Positions 56,592 to 64,000 of a stretch of 64,000 nucleotides of DNA are shown here, one piece after another (position 1 is the first letter of the stretch; the number at the start of each line of letters is the position of its first letter). Made by a program: the position numbers and the translations under genes. The notes beneath the pieces are model-generated. The model did not search any database and was not told where the DNA came from. It saw nothing but the letters and a program-made list of their open reading frames with translations. The DNA is from Phytophthora quininea (taxonomy: Eukaryota; Oomycota; Peronosporomycetes; Peronosporales; Peronosporaceae): NCBI GenBank assembly GCA_011947345.1, contig JAAVTG010000666.1:186001-250000 (forward strand). Direction: 5' to 3'.

Positions 56592-56847
56592 CCCTCGGGG
56601 AAGCGCGCGCAGGCTCATCGTAAGTGGCGGCAAGGTGGCTTGGTGTGCTGACGTCGGGCACTAAGCTTGGCTGCTGTATGGAGGTATACAAACTTCGTGT
56701 CATCCATCACTGCGTGTCTCAAATACTGCCATCATTGGAGAGATAGATACAGTTTTCGATGGTCGAACTTCAACTATATTGGTGCGTTATCTTCAGTCTC
56801 CTCCATTCGTGGCTCCGCCCTTGCTTTCTTCCACCTCCAGGACGGTC

Positions 56848-59800
56848 CTATTGACGGCTGAGAGAATTTTGGACCGGCGTGGCACCAGCGATACCGATTC
56901 TGGCCGACGCTTTGCGCACAGCCCGCACACTGATCCGGATGACGTCCCTCTTGCTGCTGGTCCTGGAGCCTTTGGCGCTATTCCTGCGATCTGCGTCGTT
57001 TCTGCTGCTTCGACTGCTCTTGCGACTAGCCCGACGCGCGGAGGAAGGCGTCACTCTGGCCGCCTCCTCCTCGGACGAGTTGTTTGCCTTCTCAACCGAG
57101 TTCGTGGTCGTCGGTCTGGAGCTCCTGGTATCCGACTCCTGCAATCGCAGGATTTTGGGTACCAGCATGAGGCCGATCACGAGCGACGTGGCGCTGAGCA
57201 CAATGAACGAGAAGAAGAGGAAGAAGACGGTGGCCGAGAGCGTCACGAAGTAGCCCATGGGTAGCAGCAGCAGACTCGAGAAGAGCACCACCACTGCAGA
57301 CGCGAAGATCCAAACAGACTCCTGGAAGTCCGAAGACACTTTGCGGATGAGGATCGACAGGTACAAGCCGCCGAACAGCATGACCGCCTTCCAGAAGAAC
57401 AGCAGCCCGATGAAGACGGAGCTGGTGGACACGCAGCGCAGTCGCTCCACTGGTAACCCGCCAATGTCTACACTCGCTTCGGCTTTCAGAGTGGCTTTCG
57501 AGGGAGAAACAATTTGCCACGACACCAAAATCACAATATCCACCGCCAGGAACGCTGCCAGCACTTTCATCATGGTCCCAGTGGAGAGCACGACGCGCTT
57601 CATGGACGACGACAGAAAGACACGATACACTCGCATGGACTTGACCACCAGCGAACCGAAAATGAGCGTGAAGGACCAGGAAACTAAAGTCGGGCGCAGC
57701 GCACAAACGGATCGGGATGGGGCTCCGCTGTACAGGACAGTGGCGCAGCACATGAGAATCCCACCGAGAAGCATCGTCACCAGGAACTGGTACTGCGATC
57801 GCTTGACGATGGGCTTCTCTCGGTTATACATCACGAACCCGGTGCAAGCGACCATGACGCAGACAAGCAGACTTGCAATCACGGTGACCGCTACAGAAGG
57901 TGGCGTGTCAAAACGCACGTATTCGCAGTCAATGAGCACCGACGCAGGGAGATCCACGCCGCCGGAGCATTCGCTGGATAGTGACGCGTTCTTCTCATCC
58001 GGCAGATACCAGCGGAATGTCACGTTGCGTCGGCCTGAGCTCGTGCATCCCGTGACATCGTACGTGTAGAAGGTGCTGTCACATTGCGGCTTCCTGCCAA
58101 GCGTTATCCACAAGAGCCACGTGTTGGTGTTGTCTGTAAGCCACGTGCACGATCGACTCGTCACCAACGTCGGAGGAAGCCCCGAACCGGGCAACGTGTA
58201 CGCGTCGCAATTGTAAGGCAGCGAAGAATTGTCGGGTTGAGGCACTCGCCAGTAAAATGCCACACGCCGAGGAGACGACTCCGTGCCGTTCTTGGTCGTG
58301 GCGCACCCGCCCAGCGTAAAGCTGTAGTGAGTATCGTACTTGCAGACTGGCAGCGGGTCGAGCCACAGACTCCACGTGGGATAGTTTTCGGGATCCCGCA
58401 ACCAAGTGCAGGCAGCTTGGAACTTCGACTCGAGATCCGATCGATTTCCAGCACTTTGCAGATCATCGTAGTCGGCCAGCAAGCTGTCCATGTGTTTTTC
58501 CTGTAGCGTGAATTGATACATGAGACTTGAGAATCCGCCGTCACTCTTTGACACCAAGTTGGCGACATACTTCCCCAGCAGGACATGCGGGAAGTCCGCT
58601 TTGACAGGGTTGGTGGTCGCTTTTCCATAGCCGTTCTCCCCGAACGAGCCCGTGTTTACCGCCGTCCGGGCAGGTGTAGCCCACGGCAGCGCCACTCGCT
58701 CGATTTGTCCGACATGGCGCTGGTGGAATTCATCGGGTTGATAATGATAGAACGCCACTGGGACGTTTGTTTTGAGGGCCTCCTCAATGTAGACGATCGC
58801 ACCGTCGATGCCCAGGAAGCAGAAGTAAGCGGGGATATCGTTGTTGGACATCGAAGCCTGCAAGTAGCCGACATCGTACGATGCGTCCATCATAATGACC
58901 ACGAGACATTGTCCGCCGTTGTTTTCTCGATTGGTGCAGGCTTCGGACTTGGAGCAAGAGTTCAGACAGCCTAGCAGGCCGTCCTCACACCCGGAGGCTT
59001 GTGGCGGGTAGTACGTTGGGTTGTTGAAGAGCACGGATGCCTGCAGCGTGTGAATGAGATCGTCGCTCTCGCTGTAATCTCTCCAAAAGTCCGCACTGAA
59101 AGCTGGTGACGATCCAAGTCCCTGGGCAATGAATGTTGTGCTGGTGTAGAGTCCCGAGAGTCCGTCGTATCCGACGCTCCCGACGAAAGAGGATTCGTTG
59201 TAATAGACAGCCAGATCGCGGGCGGTGGCAGCGTCCAACCACACCTCAATGTTGGCGTGGGTAGGAGAGCAGATCCCTGTCCCGACGGAAGACATTCGCT
59301 GCGTCATATCCACAGCCCCAGACGCTGTGAAGAAAGAAACCTCATAGCCCAACTAGTCGATAGTAACGGATACGGTTAGTGAGTAGATCGCTTATAAAGT
59401 CTTCTTCTTCACGTACCAATTCCTGAGCGAGGATCGATAGCACGAACGTCGAAAGATCATGAGACGTCCACGTGTCAAACTCCAATACCAGAGTGCCGTT
59501 CACGCGTCCCCGGTCAATGATGTTGCCGTTGTCATCCACACGAGCGCCGACGCCGTAAAACGACGAGTCTGACGGCATGCAGTCCGCTTGGTACAGCTCT
59601 GCGAGTGGTTTTGCAGTCCGTTCGTCACTCAGGCGAAAGCGAGGAGTGCTGAGAGCTCCGTGAAGGTACGGGTTTACTAGCGTTCCGATCGAGTCTCGAT
59701 CCGTAGCCGATATGGACAAATTCTGCTCGACAATGGCGACCCATGCGTCGTCGAAGCATGTTCCTAGTAGCTGGTTGGGCGCGATATCTGCAGAAGATGT

Positions 59801-59938
59801 CTGGAAGTGCTGCCAAAGAGGAATAGTCGCACAATAAGAAAGGGTAGGCGTGGTAAAACAGCTAGCTCGACGCACTAGGCAAGCACAGAGCACGGAGAAG
59901 ACTCGACGGACAGGCACGAACTTCCACGGAGCAGCCAT
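56848..59938 (-). CDS. Class C-like GPCR with OpuAC-type ligand-binding ectodomain
   Basis: About 1,030 residues, two exons: 59938-59417 and 59352-56848. After a signal peptide (MAAPWKFVPVRRVFSVLCAC), the ectodomain resembles bacterial glycine-betaine/choline binding proteins: TFVLSILAQELLGYEVSFFT, IEVWLDAATARDLAVYY, and later KADFPHVLLGKYVANLVSKS. The splice joins QEL|LGYEV exactly within this motif. Several N-glycosylation sites and Cys pairs follow. Seven membrane helices then match the 7tm_3 fold, e.g. VAVTVIASLLVCVMVACTGF, FLVTMLLGGILMCCATVLYS, LVSWSFTLIFGSLVVKSMRV and VFFLFFSFIVLSATSLVIGL. The cytosolic tail is Ser/Arg-rich (ASRKSSRSSRNDADRRNSAK), suggesting phosphorylation control. An upstream in-frame ATG at 60136 is possible but would bury the signal peptide. 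Confidence 0.88.
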
Positions 59939-60224
59939 CACAGTGGATCCTGCAATAAATACGAAGAGTGAATTGGAGACCTTCCTGGAGGTGACTGTCC
60001 GTTTTTCAAGGTGCCTATTCGGATGGACGTCCTCGCGACTTTGCATCTGCGGTGAGATGGTTGCATCTAGCAATGCCGAGCTGGTTGCACAAGTGAACTT
60101 CCTTCCAACAAACTCAATGAATTCAAAGATGTTCATTATAAGTGGTGCGCCTTGAAAGCATTGGTATCAATATCCGATGCCAGCACCTCGACTCCAGAGT
60201 AGCTGAGCAATTCAAGTGCTTCAG

Positions 60225-60863
60225 CTACTTATTGCTGCTGTCTTCCTCCTCGTCGAACCTCCCGCATCTCTTCATAAAGTCGTTGAACGCCATCGTGCTC
60301 AGCAGTAGCGCCACCACTGCCGACTGCGCGTACAGCCGCGTGTGCATGATCTGCTGCGAGCGCTGGATAGCCGTGTTGGTGCTCTGGTACGCGAAGATGC
60401 CGCCGACGATCGGCACGCCGGCCATGACGAGCACTCGGTACGGGTGGTCGTACCAGTAGTTGGCGGCGCGTTGCAACGGCGTCAGCGATCCTCGGTGGTG
60501 CATCTGAAGCTCCACAAAGTTGGGGTCCATGGTCGCCAGATATTTTTCCGGGTTGCGAGCGCCCGCGACGATGCGCTGCTCCGACACGAACGTGAAGACG
60601 GCCAGTCCTGGCATCAGAGCGAGCGCAGTCTTGCCACTCACGTTGAGCCGGGAGCGAAAAGTCGACCAGTACTTGTTGGCCGTCAAGACTGCGCCAGCTG
60701 AGACGATGCTGGTCGCCCCGCCAGCCTTCAGACCGGACACGTAGGCGTGCCACGAGATGATGTCGCGATTCGTCTTGGAGCTCATCGATGGCGGAGGAGA
60801 CATTGGGCTCGTAAATTCAGGAGTGAAGAAAGCGGCGGTTCGAGGACCTTCGGTTTCTTTCAT
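60225..60863 (-). CDS. HIG1-domain mitochondrial membrane protein
   Basis: About 212 residues from ATG 60863 (MKETEGPRTAAFFTPEFTSP), one exon. Hydrophobic segments: GGATSIVSAGAVLTANKYW, TALALMPGLAVFTFVSEQRI and VLVMAGVPIVGGIFAY. The final pair with TNTAIQRSQQIMHTRLYAQS and AVVALLLSTMAF fits the HIG1 fold of Rcf1/Rcf2-type respiratory supercomplex factors. It ends DEEEDSSNK. The DENN gene ends only 43 bp upstream of its start on the same strand. Confidence 0.78.
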   Translation of the reverse strand: MKETEGPRTAAFFTPEFTSPMSPPPSMSSKTNRDIISWHAYVSGLKAGGATSIVSAGAVLTANKYWSTFRSRLNVSGKTALALMPGLAVFTFVSEQRIVAGARNPEKYLATMDPNFVELQMHHRGSLTPLQRAANYWYDHPYRVLVMAGVPIVGGIFAYQSTNTAIQRSQQIMHTRLYAQSAVVALLLSTMAFNDFMKRCGRFDEEEDSSNK

Positions 60864-60906
60864 GGTAAGCCCAAGCGGTTGCTCTTTGCCTAGCACTCAC
60901 TCATGT

Positions 60907-63717
60907 TCATCTGAATTTGAGCTCGTCACCAATAATAATACTGCCACTGATGCAGCTTTCGTACGCTCCGTGATCATCGACATCGACACTGTTTTCCTTG
61001 TTGTGCTCTTCATCGCTATCATCATGCTCCGCGTCGTCTTCGTTCTGCGCGTCTTGAGCTTGCACAGCGAACATGCTGAACATTTGCGTCTCCTGGAAGC
61101 GTAGGATGTAGTCAGCGACCATGGCGCTGCAACGGCGACGGGAGCTGAGTAATGTGATGGAACCTCGCGAAGACGACGAGGACGAGGACGTCGACGAGCT
61201 GACGCGATCCGAGCGCTTCTCCGGAGAACTCTCTCCGCTGTTTTCCTTCTCGGCCATCGCCAACGCGCAGATAGACTCGATGTGGCGATGGATGCGAGCG
61301 CACATGATCTTGCAGGCCTCGTCCTGCCGAACGGTAGGAAAGTCTGGCTCCTGATGTTTGCCAAAGAGCTGCGCCGAAAAAGGTTCGAGTTCGTGTACCA
61401 GTTCGTCACACTCTGGCAACTTGAGCTCATGGTACGTGATCAGGTCTTCGTCGTGCATATGCAGCGCGTTTTGGTCCATGTTCATCTCGATGACTTCCTT
61501 CATGGGCTTCTCCAGCGTCGAGAATTTAGGGATTGCAGCGGAGTTGATCGATACACGGCCAGCAATGAGAGGAACGGGAGCTTCCAACAACTCGTCGAGG
61601 CGAGGCGGAAGAACGGTGATCACAGGCCCCGCCCACTGCAAGGGGTGAAGGAGAGTGATGAGAGCAAGCACGCAGGAACTGACGATGTTCACGTGGTCGG
61701 ACACCACCAACACCTTCCGCTCGCAGCACAAGCAGCCCAGCAGAAACAGCACTTGGTCCACTGAGAGCAGTCCAAAGAGTGTCGGGGCTGCGTATTCCAG
61801 CAGCAAGTGTCTCTGCTCCACGTCCAGGCTCGCCTTGTGCGACCGGTGGAAAGCCAACTTTGTGATATTTGGCGAGAGCACCATGCGACTCCAGCCGCCC
61901 ATCGATGGGATCGGCATCGTCTTCAGGCGCTCCATGACTCCTTGAAAGACCTCCACAAAGTCGAGCATACCCAGTGGTTTTTCCAGTAGTGCTGCCGGTT
62001 CTGAAGTCTTGCGCGTCCTTTTCTCCGTGGCTTCGGATCGTTTAGCATTCCAGAGCACCGCTATCCCATACAGGACTTTGAAAAACAAACCAAAGAATGG
62101 ATACGGGCTCAGCAGACACAGGCAGCATTGCGTTGGGCCATTGTTGGCTGTCGATTTTCGCGATGCTGGGTCTGACTTGTCGTTCATTTGGTCTTCATGA
62201 TCTGGAAACAGAGGACAACGCACGCAAATGGCGTAGGTGACCTCGGTCGGGTTGCTAGCACTAGCGATCGTCAACACAAAAGTGGAGTCTGGACTTCGAT
62301 ACGTGCGGTGGCGCTCTTGCAGTGAGCGTTTGAGTTGTGCGAGGGAAAAATCGCTCGAGACTGGAGGCTCTGCCCCGTACGGAAAGCAAATCTCCAGTAA
62401 ACCTTCGAGCTCTTGGACTTCCCCGGCGTTCTGTGGGTATACACACAAAAGCTTCGATGCTGGAGACGGATCTGCAGCTTGGGAAGTTTTGGCTTTTGTT
62501 GGCGCAGCAGGCGGAAGTGGTGGCGTGGTCGGTGCGCTGCTCGTCCCTCTCAAGCCGTTGGGAACGAGGTTGGAAAACAATCCGGTGGCTGCGCGTCTCA
62601 ACGGAGACAATGTCTTGTCTTCAACGGCGTTGTCCTGCGTCGCCTGCGACTGACGTTTTAGGAGCCACATGCTCCCAGCGCTAGGGGTTTTCCACTTGCT
62701 GCTGGATGCAGCATTCTTCGAGCGCAGTGTTACTTCATCTGATGTCGTTGAATAATTTTGCTGCGCTGGTGTTGAATCATCGTACTCTGGGAAACTTCTA
62801 GCGCGCTGGAAGTCTGGGTTCTGAAGGCGGTCTGGGAACGACAGCCTCGGTCTCGGCTTCGGCTTCGTCGGAGTTGGGCCAGCCAGCACAACAGCGTACT
62901 TAAATAATGATTCTATCGAGGAATCATAGACTTCGGGTCTGGAAGGAGAGCACTCTTCACATTCGGACGGACCTTGAGACTGTCGCGGCGAGTCGTGGTC
63001 GATCTGGTTGCTCTCATCAGTAGATGGCTCCTCAATTGAAAGCGACAGCGCGCTAACTTGTCTGGGCGATTCTGGCAAAGATAACTCCTCGCCAGAGTCC
63101 TTGACAGCAAGCGAGGACACTTCGCTGTCCTGTTGACGATCAATCTCGGCGATGTTGCTCTCTGGCGTAGATTCGTTTTTCGCTGCCCTTGGGGGATGCT
63201 GATGATAGTGAGGACGATTCCAAGCTCGTCGTAGACGTTGTTTCACTGATGCTACGCTTCAGTTGAGTGATTTCTCCCTGTAGTCGCTCGCAAACGTCAT
63301 TTTGGCGCTGAGCAAAACAAAAGACGACCGTCAGACCAACAATACTCTTCGAAGCAGACACGCGGACCTCGTACGCTTTGGTGGTCTTGACAAGAACAGT
63401 GCCTTTTCCAGTCCAGCAATTGAGCCGTCAACTCTTGACACCGCACTTTCTCCTCCTGCAGTTGACGCTTTGTTTCCTGTAAAACATTTCCGCTCAGCCC
63501 TAGAACAAAGCGCTAGAAGATTGAATTGCAGAGATCTTACCCGAAGCCGTCGACCAAGCTCCTTGTTAACCTATCAGTGAAGCCACACATGTGAGCAGGA
63601 GACACGAAACAGTCGGCAGCTTCGCCCCACTCGTACCTTGGTTTCTCGTTGGAATCTGCGTTTCCACTCTGCTGCTGCCAGCTCTTGGTTCTGATCGTCG
63701 ACGTCGACCCCTTGCAT
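60907..63717 (-). CDS. DENN-domain protein (Rab GEF-like)
   Basis: About 860 residues. From ATG 63717 small exons encode a coiled coil (QNQELAAAEWKRRFQRETK, VNKELGRRLR, ETKRQLQEEKVRCQEL), then, from 63307, ERLQGEITQLKRSI. A long Ser/Pro-rich region follows. uDENN begins around SKLLCVYPQNAGEVQELEGL and FVLTIASASNPTEVTYAICV; cDENN has LLEYAAPTLFGLLSVDQVLF, CERKVLVVSDHVNIVSSCVL and LLHPLQWAGPVITVLPPRLD; dDENN follows PVPLIAGRVSINSAAI. DENN domains catalyse GDP-GTP exchange on Rabs. It ends with a poly-Ser/acidic tail. One frame break near 63190. Confidence 0.85.
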
Positions 63718-64000
63718 GATAGAAGAGCAAGTGCAGGAGCCTGACACCAATCGCGAAGGCTATTTTGTCCGCCTCCTCACTGCGGTCCGTTTCTCCGACC
63801 TAAGCGGTTTTCAGCATAAATCAATTCGGTCCAAACGACTACGCGAGCTGGGACGACTCGACCACTGCAACATTGCTGCATCACGTTACCACTGGACAGT
63901 TTCGCTTTCATTTTGTTTGCCAGTGGGCAGAGTCCACGTTCTCCATCTAAAGACGCTCTTCAGCCACGTCGTCCTTGCTGTAAATCTATCTGAGCTCGAC
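63716..64000 (+). CDS. Open frame running off the window (doubtful)
   Basis: From ATG 63716 there are 95 codons without a stop up to the window edge (MIEEQVQEPDTNREGYFVRL...). It overlaps the 5' leader of the minus-strand DENN gene, and its ATG shares bases with the DENN ATG. A frame this long by chance is uncommon but possible. I recognise no domain; it may be only an antisense shadow of the DENN leader. Confidence 0.2.
   Translation, partial: MIEEQVQEPDTNREGYFVRLLTAVRFSDLSGFQHKSIRSKRLRELGRLDHCNIAASRYHWTVSLSFCLPVGRVHVLHLKTLFSHVVLAVNLSELD

Noticed and set aside
56879..57253. Plus-strand 124-codon frame opposite the GPCR tail
   Set aside because: Antisense of a real exon with seven-helix and tail sequence; no independent start context.

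Overview
The window comes from an oomycete nuclear genome, most likely a Phytophthora-like member of the Peronosporales. The indicators are a fused DHFR-thymidylate synthase, short GT-AG introns of about 50-100 nt, the oomycete Inr/FPR core promoter at 16724-16739, a WRKY19-like Cys/His finger, an IFT38 gene (so a flagellated zoospore), GPCRs with a bacterial-type solute-binding ectodomain, and PX/FYVE/kinase fusions. I support about 30 protein genes on both strands. I saw no rRNA, tRNA, CRISPR array or intact transposon.

Layout. 0-8 kb: a gene-poor flank, DHFR-TS (-), an R2R3-MYB factor (+) and a cyclic-nucleotide-binding-domain protein (+). 8-13.4 kb: the SIN3 corepressor (-), with a WRKY19-like finger ORF abutting its 5' end. 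13.4-15.4 kb: no gene found. 15.4-24 kb: a PX protein, a small mitochondrial membrane protein, a PH-PX-WH2-acidic actin nucleation factor, COMMD4 and a LisH protein. 24-36.3 kb: a five-fold FGxGxV repeat protein, a coiled-coil protein, a CRAL-TRIO lipid-transfer protein, a membrane-anchored tandem GILT thiol reductase, two head-to-head Lung-7TM receptors and a CAAX-box protein. 36.6-45.5 kb: ribosomal protein eS24, ABCF1, a large EF-hand/IQ/RCC1/PA protein and a dual-specificity phosphatase. 45.5-64 kb: an Arb2-C2-FYVE-AGC kinase, a PLP enzyme, IFT38, a Myb-like regulator, a NELF-A-like protein, a secreted protein, an ABHD11-like hydrolase, an OpuAC-7TM GPCR, a HIG1 protein and a DENN-domain protein.

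Functional themes are transcription (MYB, SIN3, NELF-A-like, Myb-like), endosomal membrane and actin work (PX proteins, WH2/CA factor, COMMD4, FYVE kinase, DENN, CRAL-TRIO), receptors (two Lung-7TM, one class C-like GPCR), and mitochondria (HIG1, ABHD11-like, small TM protein). Genes are tightly packed; several start divergently with only 40-210 bp between ATGs.

Caution for all models: nearly every long gene shows isolated one-base losses, mostly in short C/G runs, that break otherwise conserved frames. I read these as assembly or sequencing errors, so CDS spans below run across them. Exon borders are inferred by eye from GT-AG signals and frame.
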